Source of the DNA: Acidimicrobiaceae bacterium
GTDB lineage: Bacteria; Actinomycetota; Acidimicrobiia; Acidimicrobiales; Palsa-688
Length of the DNA: 10,644 nucleotides
NCBI GenBank assembly: GCA_003158835.1
Contig: PMLI01000213.1
Span: 1 to 10,644, forward strand
Direction of reading: 5' to 3'
The translations under genes and the position numbers were made by a program. Position 1 is the stretch's first letter. Each line of letters opens with the position of its first letter. Shown here one piece after another: positions 1 to 6,238 of the stretch. A model generated the notes under the pieces. It did not search any database, was not told where the DNA came from, and saw nothing but the letters and a program-made list of their open reading frames with translations.

Positions 1-75
1 CGACAGGCAAGCCAGTAGTTCGACGGGCAGGCCAGTAATTCGACGGGCAGGCCAGTCGTTACAGGCAGGGACAGC
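1..75. repeat. 20-bp tandem repeat at the left edge
   Basis: Three head-to-tail copies of a 20-bp unit occupy 1-20, 21-40 and 41-60. The middle copy reads CGACGGGCAGGCCAGTAATT. Copies 1 and 2 differ at three positions and copies 2 and 3 at two. A degenerate fourth start (ACAGGCAGGGACAG) follows at 61-74. The array runs off the left edge, so its copy number is unknown. It lies downstream of the last minus-strand gene and outside any convincing reading frame. It has no inverted symmetry, and no function is evident. Confidence 0.85.
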
Positions 76-88
76 TGGACAACGCAAG

Positions 89-124
89 AGCCGGGGCGGT
101 GGGCCGACCACCGCCCCGGCTTTT
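89..124. terminator. Strong hairpin, probable intrinsic terminator
   Basis: A perfect 14-bp inverted repeat (AGCCGGGGCGGTGG at 89-102, its complement at 108-121) encloses a 5-nt loop. On the plus strand it is followed by TTTT at 121-124, the classical intrinsic terminator layout. On the minus strand the stem is followed by CTTGCG, a poor U-tract. The hairpin starts 27 bp after the stop codon of the minus-strand gene at 151-831, so it can also end that transcript. The orientation of the T-run suggests a plus-strand gene ending just left of the window and a shared, convergent terminator. That neighbour is inferred, not seen. Confidence 0.8.
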
Positions 125-150
125 CGCGGTACGGGCCGGGCCCGCTAAGG

Positions 151-831
151 CTAGGGCAAGGCTCGCACCAGGTGGGCCAGGATCTCGTCCTGTGTCCCCC
201 CGCCGGCCCCGGATGCCACCCCGGAAAGTTCACCGGCGGCACGGGCGCGCTCGGCCGGCGCCATGCGCAACAACCGCAGCAGTTCGGAGGGCTCCCAACG
301 CAGCAAGCAGGCGCATTGGAACAGGGCGCCGTGACGGGTGCGCCGTTGCGATATGCCGACCACCTTGCTCCCCTCCGGCCCCGTGACCTCCCCGCCGGCC
401 CGCCCGGCGAAGCAGACGAGCGAGGACCATTCCCGCCGCAGCATCGGCCCTTTCCACACTTCCAACCCGGGCCGGCCCGCTTGGCTCAGGGCCCGCGCCC
501 ACGCCTCACCCACCCACCAGGCCGCTTGGCCGACGTCGGCCCGCCACAGGGGGTCGCCGGCCGGGACCACGAGGTCGACCCAGACCAGTCCACCCGGCTC
601 GACCAGGACCGCCCCCCCACCGCTGCGGCGGCGCACGACCTGCGCCCCGGCCGCCGCGCACGCCTCCCGGTCGACGCAGTCGTCGGGCTGGCCACTACCC
701 AGCACCACGGCCCGGTCCACGGGCTGATGGGCCCGGGCCGAGCGGACAGGCACGGGGCCGGCCACCAGACGGGCCGATTGTTCGTGCAGTTCCGCCACCG
801 TTCCCCGCACTCGCTCCAGCGCGAACGGCAT
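151..831 (-). CDS. Lipoate-protein ligase / octanoyltransferase family protein (BPL/LPL_LplA_LipB fold)
   Basis: A 226-residue protein of the biotin/lipoate A/B protein ligase family, which attaches or transfers lipoyl or octanoyl groups to lipoyl domains of 2-oxoacid dehydrogenases and GcvH in the cytosol. The family signature RRRSGGGAV (residues 67-75) is the acyl-binding RRxSGGG loop. The second block, SKVVGISQRRTRHGALFQ (155-172), carries the conserved lysine K156. A cysteine, C140 in the string LVCF, sits before this block, about where LipM-type octanoyltransferases carry their catalytic cysteine, so transfer of octanoate from ACP is an alternative to ATP-dependent lipoate ligation. The protein is shorter than typical LplA or LipM (about 245-335 residues) and lacks the LplA C-terminal accessory domain. 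Its ATG overlaps the TGA of the upstream HNH gene (TGATG), which implies translational coupling. Family membership is firm; the exact reaction is not settled. Confidence 0.85.
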   Translation of the reverse strand: MPFALERVRGTVAELHEQSARLVAGPVPVRSARAHQPVDRAVVLGSGQPDDCVDREACAAAGAQVVRRRSGGGAVLVEPGGLVWVDLVVPAGDPLWRADVGQAAWWVGEAWARALSQAGRPGLEVWKGPMLRREWSSLVCFAGRAGGEVTGPEGSKVVGISQRRTRHGALFQCACLLRWEPSELLRLLRMAPAERARAAGELSGVASGAGGGTQDEILAHLVRALP

Positions 832-1379
832 CAGGCCGACAGCGCGGCGGCGCCCTCCTCGGACAGGTTCAGCTGCACCACCTGGGCCGGCAGGCCGAGG
901 TAGGGCTCCCAGTCAGGCAACACTGCTCCCAGGGCCACCAGCGCCCACTGCCGGCCCCGGGGGGCGCAGGGCGGGTGGCGCAATTTCATCCCGGTCTCCT
1001 CTAGCAAATGGTCACGCTTGCGGGCGTTGCACCGCCGGCAGGCGGCAACGACTGTGTCCCAGGCGTGAGGGCCCCCCTTGGAGCGGGGCACGATGTGGTC
1101 GATGTTCTCGGCCTGCGCGCCGCAGTACTGGCAACGGTGACCGTCCCGGGCAAAGACGGCCCGCCGGCTCAGGGCCACGTGCGCCTGGTGGGGTACGCGC
1201 ACGAAGTAGGACAGGCGTACCACGGACGGCTCGGCCACGCTGACCCGGGCGGAGTGGAAGACCCGGCCCGTCGCCGCCAACAACTCGGCCTTGGCCTGCA
1301 GGACCAGCAGCAGCGCTCGTCTGGCGGGCACTACACAGAGCGGCTCGTAAGTGGCGTTTAGGACGAGCGCTCGCGACAT
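831..1379 (-). CDS. HNH endonuclease family protein
   Basis: A 182-residue protein with a C-terminal half typical of stand-alone HNH nucleases. Zinc-knuckle cysteines are C83/C86 (CQYC) and C114/C117 (CRRC). The catalytic block is IDHIVPRSKGG (93-103), with D94-H95, and the helix ends in CNARK (117-121). The N-terminal 70 residues (ALVLNATYEPL and onward) match the conserved lead-in of this bacterial family. The middle HNH residue is unusual: where relatives have Trp-x-Asn-Val-Val, this protein has W107-D-T109-V-V, so the Asn is Thr. The family binds and cuts DNA with one metal ion, but the biological role of these small chromosomal members is mostly unknown. The ATG start is supported by AAGG nine bases upstream. 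The gene overlaps the downstream lipoate-family gene by one base and is separated by 106 bp from the gene upstream, so it may begin a two-gene unit. Confidence 0.88.
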   Translation of the reverse strand: MSRALVLNATYEPLCVVPARRALLLVLQAKAELLAATGRVFHSARVSVAEPSVVRLSYFVRVPHQAHVALSRRAVFARDGHRCQYCGAQAENIDHIVPRSKGGPHAWDTVVAACRRCNARKRDHLLEETGMKLRHPPCAPRGRQWALVALGAVLPDWEPYLGLPAQVVQLNLSEEGAAALSA

Positions 1380-1388
1380 GTCCGCCTA

Positions 1389-1392
1389 CCTT
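1389..1392 (-). promoter_or_regulatory. Shine-Dalgarno of the HNH gene
   Basis: On the minus strand AAGG (1392-1389) lies nine bases before the ATG at 1379-1377, followed by a second purine-rich patch GGCGGA at 1386-1381. This supports the chosen start. The site abuts the inner end of the 24-bp direct repeat. Confidence 0.5.
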
Positions 1393-1440
1393 CGTATGAG
1401 AGGTACCGGGAACGGGCGTATGAGAGGTACAGGGAGAGGG
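1393..1440. repeat. 24-bp direct repeat upstream of the HNH gene
   Basis: Two adjacent 24-bp copies, 1393-1416 and 1417-1440, differ at three positions and share the 14-bp core CGTATGAGAGGTAC. The array ends one base before the Shine-Dalgarno of the minus-strand HNH gene, so it lies in its leader or promoter. On the coding strand the core reads GTACCTCTCATACG. Tandem sites in this position could be operators for a regulator, but no regulator is encoded nearby and slippage duplication explains them equally well. Confidence 0.8.
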
Positions 1441-1485
1441 GTACCCGCCCGGGCGGCCAAGGTTGCGGCAGGCACAAGAAGAAAC

Positions 1486-1749
1486 TTAGCGCGCCAGGGC
1501 CCGCATCCAGCGGCACCATTCGAGGTAGCCGACCAGCTCCGACGGGCTCAGCCGGCCGCCGCCCGGGCCGTACATGGCCTCGAGGCGCAAGGCCAAATAC
1601 CGGCGCGTCGGCATCGGGAGGGGCGGCCATCGGGCCCACCACGCAGCAGGCACGACGGCCCGCCCCTGGCGCAGGGCGGTCCCCCACAGCGACGGCCTGC
1701 GGACCAGTGCGGCCAGCGCCGATTTGCCGACGGGGAGCACGAAGCCCAC
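1486..1749 (-). CDS. Conserved-looking hypothetical protein, 87 aa, actinobacterial type
   Basis: A small basic protein of unknown function. The chosen start is GTG at 1749-1747; an in-frame GTG at residue 4 is an alternative. The N-terminal half is mildly hydrophobic and basic, with LAALVRRPSLWGTALRQG (13-30) and a Trp/Pro-rich centre (AWWARWPPLPMP). The C-terminal half has YLALRLEAMYG and a final SELVGYLEWCRWM helix. From memory this layout (RRP-LW-TALRQ, WWRR-P-LP-P, Y-RLE--YG, YL-WCR) recurs in small conserved actinobacterial proteins. No catalytic motif or clear transmembrane segment is visible. It starts 18 bp after the stop of the DUF6941-like gene and is the last gene of that three-gene unit. 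That the gene is real is fairly likely; no function can be assigned. Confidence 0.72.
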   Translation of the reverse strand: MGFVLPVGKSALAALVRRPSLWGTALRQGRAVVPAAWWARWPPLPMPTRRYLALRLEAMYGPGGGRLSPSELVGYLEWCRWMRALAR

Positions 1750-1767
1750 CCTAGCGGCCCGGGCCGG

Positions 1768-2289
1768 TCACTCGGAGGGGGCGGGGAACCCGAAGGTCGG
1801 CGCCTGGGGCGGAGCGGCCACGTAGAAATGGGCCGACCAGTCGTCCTCCTCCTTGCCGTTGACACGAGCCTGCCAGCGGTAAATGCCGGGAGACAAGGGT
1901 AAACCGGTGGGCAGCTCCATCATGGCCGTGGCCCGGCCGGGAAAGCCGGTGGGTACTCCCGAGGGGCTGGGCACCATCAGGGACTGCTCCAGGCGCACCG
2001 CCTGGGGGCCGGCCGGCCCCGGTACCTCGACGATCTCGCCGTCCTCGGTGAGCAGCTCGATCTCGAGCGTCAACGACCTGTTGCACATGGCGAGCTCGGC
2101 CTCGATCAAGACCACGACGACCTGGGGACCGGTCAGCAGCGGCGCCGCCGCCATGCCCAAGCCAGGGCCCAGGCCCATCGGGCGGCGCAATTGGGTGACC
2201 GCCCAGCCCACGTTGAGCAGGCTCAGGGTGCCGTTGTGGGGGTTCTGGGTGCCTCTGTCCGCCAACAGGACATAGATCTTCACACCCAC
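1768..2289 (-). CDS. DUF6941-like hypothetical protein
   Basis: A 173-residue soluble protein without a signal peptide. The opening KIYVLLADRGTQNPHNGTL (4-22) followed by SLLNVGWAVTQLR resembles the start of DUF6941-type proteins, in which an early LLAD is followed by a turn and then (L/I)-x-(L/V)-x-x-(G)-W. The rest alternates hydrophobic strands and turns (VVVVLIEAEL, TLEIELLTEDGEIV, GIYRWQARVNGKEEDDWSAHFYV), so a beta-sandwich is likely. No catalytic signature is visible. The start is GTG at 2289, with a second in-frame GTG at 2283 equally possible; neither has a strong Shine-Dalgarno. It lies 21 bp downstream of the DUF3040 gene and 18 bp upstream of the 87-residue gene, which suggests co-transcription. 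The family assignment is by memory of sequence style and should be treated as tentative; that it is a coding gene is much surer. Confidence 0.75.
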   Translation of the reverse strand: MGVKIYVLLADRGTQNPHNGTLSLLNVGWAVTQLRRPMGLGPGLGMAAAPLLTGPQVVVVLIEAELAMCNRSLTLEIELLTEDGEIVEVPGPAGPQAVRLEQSLMVPSPSGVPTGFPGRATAMMELPTGLPLSPGIYRWQARVNGKEEDDWSAHFYVAAPPQAPTFGFPAPSE

Positions 2290-2310
2290 ACACCGTAGTA
2301 GCGGCGCCCG

Positions 2311-2730
2311 TCAGTTCAAGTCGTCGTCGTCCTTGCCGCTGGGGCGGCCTCCCACGCTCCACCATCTCCCGCCCTCCTGCCGGCGGGGACGGCCCCAGGG
2401 CTCGCGGCCGACAACCTCCGGGCCCCCGCCGTCACGGTCGGCGCCCGCCCGCCGCCAACGGTCGCGCCCCAGGCGGCGCAGGCTCTGCACGAGGGCTACT
2501 CCGGTGGCCAGCATGATGACGAAGCCCACCAGCCCCAGGACCCAGGAGAAGGCGAACGAGAGCGACAGCGCCAGCAAGCCCACGACGAAGCCGCCCGCGG
2601 CCCGTTTGGCATTGCGCACCGCCTCGCGGCTGTCAGCCGGGACGCGCAAAGACCGGGCAAGCCCACGCTCCTGGTGGAACTGACGTTCAATTTGGTGGAG
2701 GACGCGCTGTTCGTGTTCTGAAAGTGGCAC
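2311..2730 (-). CDS. DUF3040 domain-containing membrane protein
   Basis: A 139-residue integral membrane protein of the actinobacterial DUF3040 family. The diagnostic N-terminus MPLSEHEQRVLHQIERQF is followed by a short basic stretch. Two hydrophobic segments (about residues 45-63 and 65-85, GFVVGLLALSLSFAFSWVLG and LVGFVIMLATGVALV) form a tight hairpin in the membrane. A long hydrophilic tail, rich in Arg, Gly and Asp and ending in KDDDDLN, is probably cytosolic. The start is GTG at 2730-2728, supported by ACGGAGG ten bases upstream. It is the first gene of a unit with the DUF6941-like and 87-residue genes. The family function is unknown; relatives are commonly found near cell-division and cell-wall genes, but no such genes are present in this window. 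Confidence 0.9.
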   Translation of the reverse strand: MPLSEHEQRVLHQIERQFHQERGLARSLRVPADSREAVRNAKRAAGGFVVGLLALSLSFAFSWVLGLVGFVIMLATGVALVQSLRRLGRDRWRRAGADRDGGGPEVVGREPWGRPRRQEGGRWWSVGGRPSGKDDDDLN

Positions 2731-2740
2731 CAGCTCTATA

Positions 2741-2747
2741 CCTCCGT
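2741..2747 (-). promoter_or_regulatory. Shine-Dalgarno of the DUF3040 gene
   Basis: The minus strand reads ACGGAGG (2747-2741), then ten bases, then GTG. This is the clearest ribosome binding site in the window and decides the GTG start of the DUF3040 gene. The 142-bp gap around it (2731-2872) should also carry the promoter of the three-gene unit. TTGGAC at 2819-2814 is a possible -35 element, but no convincing -10 element is at the right spacing. Confidence 0.65.
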
Positions 2748-2872
2748 GCCAACCTTCACTCGTAGTTCCTCGTCCATCGTGGCACGCTTACTACTCGGCA
2801 AGAAGGCTCCCAAGTCCAAGACCAACGGTACACCAGCTCAGCCGGTTTTTGACCTCGCCTCAGGCGGCAGGG

Positions 2873-4606
2873 TCAGCGCGCCTTGAGCTGCGCCAATGCG
2901 TAAACGGTCGTCATCGAACCCAGCCACCCGGCCCACATCACCGGTGTGTACTCGTCGGGCGGGGTCGTGCTCGAGGGATAGCCGTGCCAGTAGCTCGTGT
3001 TGGCCTGGAACCAGGCCCCGCTGTACCACAGCGGCACCTCCGGCAGATCCTGGAGGAAGTCGGCCTCCAGCGCGGCGTAAATCTTGGCTGAAGCCTCGGG
3101 CGCGGTGGAAGGCGTCTGTGCCGCCCGCTCGACCAGCGCCCACGCCGCCGGGTCGGAGTAACGCTCGTCGTTGAGCCCGGCGTCCTGGCGCTGGTGCAGG
3201 GGCAACTGGTACACCGAGTCGAAGTAGGTCCACGGCGTGGAGCTGAGGGTCGGACCGTAGGCGATGACCATGTCGTAATTCCCGTTGACGACATCTGCGT
3301 CGCGCTCTGCCGCGGGCTTGACAACGGTCGACACGTGCACCCCCACTTTGGCGAGCTGCTGGCAGATCGTGGCGGCGGCATTGACCTGGTCCGTCGGTCC
3401 GCTGGGCACCTCGAGTGTCAGGCGCTGCCCGCGATAGCCCGACTTGGCCAGAGCCTTCCTGGCCACCGACGTCGAGTAGAAGAACCCGTACTTCTTCACC
3501 TCGCTCTGGTCGACATAGGCGCCCAGACCGGGGAGCAAGCCGGTCGGGTTGGCACCGGTGACGGTCCCGGTGTAGACGCCCGAAGTTATGGTCCGCGGGT
3601 CGAGCGCGTAGGCGACGGCCCGGCGGAAGTCCACGTTGCTCATCGGCGCTCGGGCCGTGTCCATCTCGAGCCACGCCGTCGCGGCCGGGAGCATGTACGG
3701 CGGCCCGGGATAATAAGTCTTGATGTCGTACCCACCCGTTCGGCCCGCCGCCAGGTCCGGTATGCCCCGCAGCAGCTGGTTGCTCCAGTCGGTGCGGCCG
3801 TCGAGCAGGTCCGACAGGTCATCCCCGCTCGAACGACTGACGACCGCGCACAGGTACTCGAACCGGAACGAAAGCCGGAGCTGGGCGGCGCCCCACCAGT
3901 GGGAGTTGTCGCGGTAGCAGGCCTGGGTGGGACCGGTACTGACCAGCAGCATCGGCCCCGTGGAGACGGGGGCCAAATTGGAGCCGTCTAGTTGGGCCCG
4001 CCGAGCCAGACGCGACCACTGGGCCTCGGGCACCACCGGGGCGTGCCACAGGAACTGCTGCCAGGGCTCGTAGCCCACCGGCGCCTTGAAATCGACTGTC
4101 ACCGTGTTGCCCGCGGCCGTGACTTTTTGCACGCCGGCCACGTCAGAGTTGAAAGGGTCGGCCTTGTCCGTTGCCGCCAGTTCTATGGAGTAGGCGACGT
4201 CGGCGCCGCGCAGGGCACCCACAACCGAGCCTCGGCGGCTGTCGACCCAGTCCACGCCAGCCCGCACCTGAATGCGGTACGTGGTGGCCGAGAGCCACGA
4301 CCCGCTTGCTGCCAACCACGGGATGAACTTGTCGTGGACCGGGTCGTACAGGAAGAGCGGCTCGTACAGCAAGCCCTGCGTCCCGGTGTAAGCGCGGCCC
4401 GGGTCGAGCGGGTTGAAGTCGGTAGGCGGCGCCGTCGCCGTACCGCTGGTGTACAGGGTCTTGTCCCGGGGTGGCGCGGCCGGGCCGGGCCGGCCAGCCT
4501 GAAGTGGGCCAACCACGGCCACGATCACAGCCAGGACGCCGCACAGGGCCGAGCGACGGCCCCGGTCCGAGCTTGCTGTTCCCATCGATGTGGACCCTAC
4601 AGCCAT
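2873..4606 (-). CDS. ABC transporter substrate-binding protein, family 5 (peptide/nickel/oligopeptide type)
   Basis: A 577-residue extracytoplasmic solute-binding protein of the SBP_bac_5 family, whose members capture oligopeptides, nickel chelates, sugars or other solutes and deliver them to an ABC importer. The ATG at 4606 is preceded by AGGGGG at close spacing; the next in-frame ATG (residue 8) lacks a ribosome site. Residues 14-37 form a signal peptide, with basic DRGRR then a hydrophobic core ALCGVLAVIVAVVGPL. The family features follow in order: an early FNPLDPGRAYTG and LLYEPLFLYDP, then WLSATTYRIQVRAGVDW (about 104-120), GADVAYSIELA, a central NVDFRRAVAYALDPRTITSG (the N-x-x-x-R-x-A-x-x-x-A-x-D hallmark), and YSTSVARKALAKSGY. 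A C-terminal ALEADFLQDLPEVPLWYSG completes the fold. No lipobox cysteine follows the hydrophobic core, unlike most Gram-positive family members. No permease or ATPase gene is adjacent, so the partner transporter and ligand are unknown. Confidence 0.9.
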   Translation of the reverse strand: MAVGSTSMGTASSDRGRRSALCGVLAVIVAVVGPLQAGRPGPAAPPRDKTLYTSGTATAPPTDFNPLDPGRAYTGTQGLLYEPLFLYDPVHDKFIPWLAASGSWLSATTYRIQVRAGVDWVDSRRGSVVGALRGADVAYSIELAATDKADPFNSDVAGVQKVTAAGNTVTVDFKAPVGYEPWQQFLWHAPVVPEAQWSRLARRAQLDGSNLAPVSTGPMLLVSTGPTQACYRDNSHWWGAAQLRLSFRFEYLCAVVSRSSGDDLSDLLDGRTDWSNQLLRGIPDLAAGRTGGYDIKTYYPGPPYMLPAATAWLEMDTARAPMSNVDFRRAVAYALDPRTITSGVYTGTVTGANPTGLLPGLGAYVDQSEVKKYGFFYSTSVARKALAKSGYRGQRLTLEVPSGPTDQVNAAATICQQLAKVGVHVSTVVKPAAERDADVVNGNYDMVIAYGPTLSSTPWTYFDSVYQLPLHQRQDAGLNDERYSDPAAWALVERAAQTPSTAPEASAKIYAALEADFLQDLPEVPLWYSGAWFQANTSYWHGYPSSTTPPDEYTPVMWAGWLGSMTTVYALAQLKAR

Positions 4607-4610
4607 GAGG

Positions 4611-4616
4611 CCCCCT
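4611..4616 (-). promoter_or_regulatory. Shine-Dalgarno of the solute-binding protein gene
   Basis: On the minus strand AGGGGG (4616-4611) lies four bases before the ATG at 4606-4604, within a longer purine run AGGGCAGGGGG. It favours this start over the in-frame ATG at 4585. The site sits at the edge of the 16-bp tandem repeat. Confidence 0.5.
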
Positions 4617-4617
4617 G

Positions 4618-4656
4618 CCCTGTCACTGGTGCGCCCTGTCGCTGGTGCGGCCTGTC
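4618..4656. repeat. 16-bp tandem repeat between the kinase and solute-binding genes
   Basis: Two head-to-tail 16-bp copies, CCCTGTCACTGGTGCG (4618-4633) and CCCTGTCGCTGGTGCG (4634-4649), differ at one base. A third partial copy (GCCTGTC, 4650-4656) runs up to the stop codon of the kinase gene. The array nearly fills the 51-bp gap between the two minus-strand genes. No terminator hairpin is visible in the gap, so read-through from the kinase gene is possible. Confidence 0.85.
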
Positions 4657-4657
4657 T

Positions 4658-6238
4658 CTACGGGCCCGGGACGGGCGAGCGGTCCAGGCCGGGCAGGCTG
4701 AATGTCACCCGGGTGCCGCCGCCGGCGGGCTCGTCCAGCCCGATGCTACCGCCGTGAGCCTCGACGATGCGCCGGGCTACGGAAAGGCCGATGCCCGTAC
4801 CCGGGTAGGCGTGGCCGTGCAGGCGTTCGAAGAGCCCGAACACCGTCTCCCGGTACTCGGCCGGGATGCCTATACCGTTGTCGTGCACGGTGATCTGCCA
4901 CCACCCCGGGGCGCCGGTCCGGGCCGAGATCCCGACCTCGGGGGGACGGTCGGCCCGGCCGAACTTGACGGCGTTGGCAAGCAGGTTCACGAAAAGGCGG
5001 TAGAGCATGTCTTCGTCGCCGACGACATGCGGCAGATCAGGGAGCGAGATGACCACTTGGGCCTGCGCGGCCCGGACCGATACCGCTCGCACCGCGGCCG
5101 CCACGACCCGGTTGAGGTCCACCGGGCGCAGCTGTTGGCCCGAGCGCCCGACGCGGGAGAACTCGAGAAGCCCGTCGGTCAGTTGCTGCATCCGGGTCGC
5201 ACCGTCGACGATGTAACGGATGTAGCGCCGGCCACGCTCGTCGACCACGTCCTGATAACCCTCGGCCAGCTTGTGCACGTAGACCGATACGTGACGAAGT
5301 GGCTCTTGCAGGTCATGGGATGCGACGTAGGCGAACTGTTCGAGATCGGCGTTGGAACGGGCCAGTTCGGCCGACTGGGCGGCCAGCTTCTCGACCACTC
5401 GCTTGCGCTCGGTGATGTCGCGGATGGTGGCCGACACCACGGGCCCGCCTTCCAGATCCAGCGGGCCCAGGGAGATCTCGGCCGGGAACTCGGAGCCGTT
5501 GCGCCGGCGCGCCCGCAGCTCGAGGTCCGGGCCCATCCGGACGTGGGGACGGTCGGAGTAGGCGGCGCGGTGCTTCTCGTGGGGCCCCCGCAGGCTCTCC
5601 GGGACCAGGATCTCGACCGGTTGGCCGACGAGCTCGTCACGGTCGAAACCGAACAGCTGCTCGGTCCGGGCGTTGACGAGCTGGATGGCACCGTCGCCGC
5701 TCACAATGACGATGGCGTCCGGGGACGACTCGAGCAGGGCCCGGAACCGCGCCTCGGCCCGCTTGTGAGCGGCCATCTCGCGGGCTGCGGCGGTGGCCGC
5801 CGCCTCCTCGGCCCGTTTGCGGTCGGAAACGTCGCGCACCGCCGCCAGCACCAGCGGCCCCACGTCGGTGGCGAGAGGGCTGAGGCTGACCTCGACCGGG
5901 AACTCGGATCCGTCTTGGCGCCGGCCGTACAACTCAAGCCCTGACCCCATGCCCCGGGGCCGGGGGTCGGAAGCGTACCGGGCCCGGAGCTCGGCGTGGC
6001 CGTCGCGGGAGGGATGGGGCACGAGGACCTCGACCAGTCGGCCCACGAGCTCGTCCCGCCGGTACCCGAACATCCGCTCGGTCTGGGCGTTCACGAGTTG
6101 TATGGCACCGTTGGTGCCGGAGATCACCATGGCGTCCGGGGCCGCCTCGAGCAGGGCCCGGAACAACACTTCGGCCCGCCACCCGGGGGTGATGCCGCTG
6201 ATAGTCTCCTCAGCCGGGCCCGGGGGACGAGGCGTCAT
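4658..6238 (-). CDS. PAS-PAS sensor histidine kinase, cytosolic
   Basis: A 526-residue soluble sensor kinase. PAS1 (about 25-140) and PAS2 (about 164-280) are unusually alike (FRALLEAAPDAMVI against FRALLESSPDAIVI, then GAIQLVNA and DELVG in both), a recent tandem duplication. Each is followed by a PAC-like strand ending RDVSDRKR or RDITERKR. A coiled linker leads to the HisKA dimerisation domain with the phospho-accepting H308 in YVASHDLQEPLRHVSVYV, the variant found in phytochrome-like and PAS kinases. The ATPase domain has an N box (N418, N422 in NLLANAVKF), a G1 box DNGIGI (453-458), an F box (GLFERL) and a G2 box GTGIGLSV (480-487), so it should be active. There is no transmembrane segment or signal peptide; the ligand is unknown, and a bound cofactor or intracellular cue is plausible. 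Its ATG overlaps the stop of the GGDEF-EAL gene (ATGA). No response regulator follows, and the REC domain encoded just upstream is the obvious partner (inference). Confidence 0.93.
   Translation of the reverse strand: MTPRPPGPAEETISGITPGWRAEVLFRALLEAAPDAMVISGTNGAIQLVNAQTERMFGYRRDELVGRLVEVLVPHPSRDGHAELRARYASDPRPRGMGSGLELYGRRQDGSEFPVEVSLSPLATDVGPLVLAAVRDVSDRKRAEEAAATAAAREMAAHKRAEARFRALLESSPDAIVIVSGDGAIQLVNARTEQLFGFDRDELVGQPVEILVPESLRGPHEKHRAAYSDRPHVRMGPDLELRARRRNGSEFPAEISLGPLDLEGGPVVSATIRDITERKRVVEKLAAQSAELARSNADLEQFAYVASHDLQEPLRHVSVYVHKLAEGYQDVVDERGRRYIRYIVDGATRMQQLTDGLLEFSRVGRSGQQLRPVDLNRVVAAAVRAVSVRAAQAQVVISLPDLPHVVGDEDMLYRLFVNLLANAVKFGRADRPPEVGISARTGAPGWWQITVHDNGIGIPAEYRETVFGLFERLHGHAYPGTGIGLSVARRIVEAHGGSIGLDEPAGGGTRVTFSLPGLDRSPVPGP

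Noticed and set aside
1..75. CRISPR array at the left edge
   Set aside because: The 20-bp units are directly adjacent with no spacers of unique sequence, so this is a plain tandem repeat.
172..903. A 243-codon plus-strand frame opposite the lipoate-family and HNH genes
   Set aside because: It spans the end of one real gene and all of another on the opposite strand, and reads as Pro/Arg/Gly-rich low-complexity sequence.
1439..1456. Palindromes GGGTACCC and CCGCCCGGGCGG upstream of the HNH gene
   Set aside because: They have no loop and no T-run, and short GC palindromes are frequent by chance in this composition.
1751..2365. A 204-codon minus-strand frame overlapping the DUF6941-like gene
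   Set aside because: It overlaps in another frame and its product is an Arg/Gly-rich shadow; the 1768-2289 frame has regular strand-like hydrophobic periodicity and fits neatly between its neighbours.
2840..2872. Terminator after the solute-binding protein gene
   Set aside because: Only a 4-bp stem (CGCC/GGCG with a 3-nt loop) is present, and the nearby A/T run reads as A on the transcribed strand, so it is too weak to call.
3992..5944. A 650-codon open frame on the plus strand
   Set aside because: It runs antisense across two genes with clear domains (solute-binding protein and histidine kinase), its translation is low-complexity Arg/Gly/Val-rich, and it matches no domain. Long antisense open frames are expected at this GC content.
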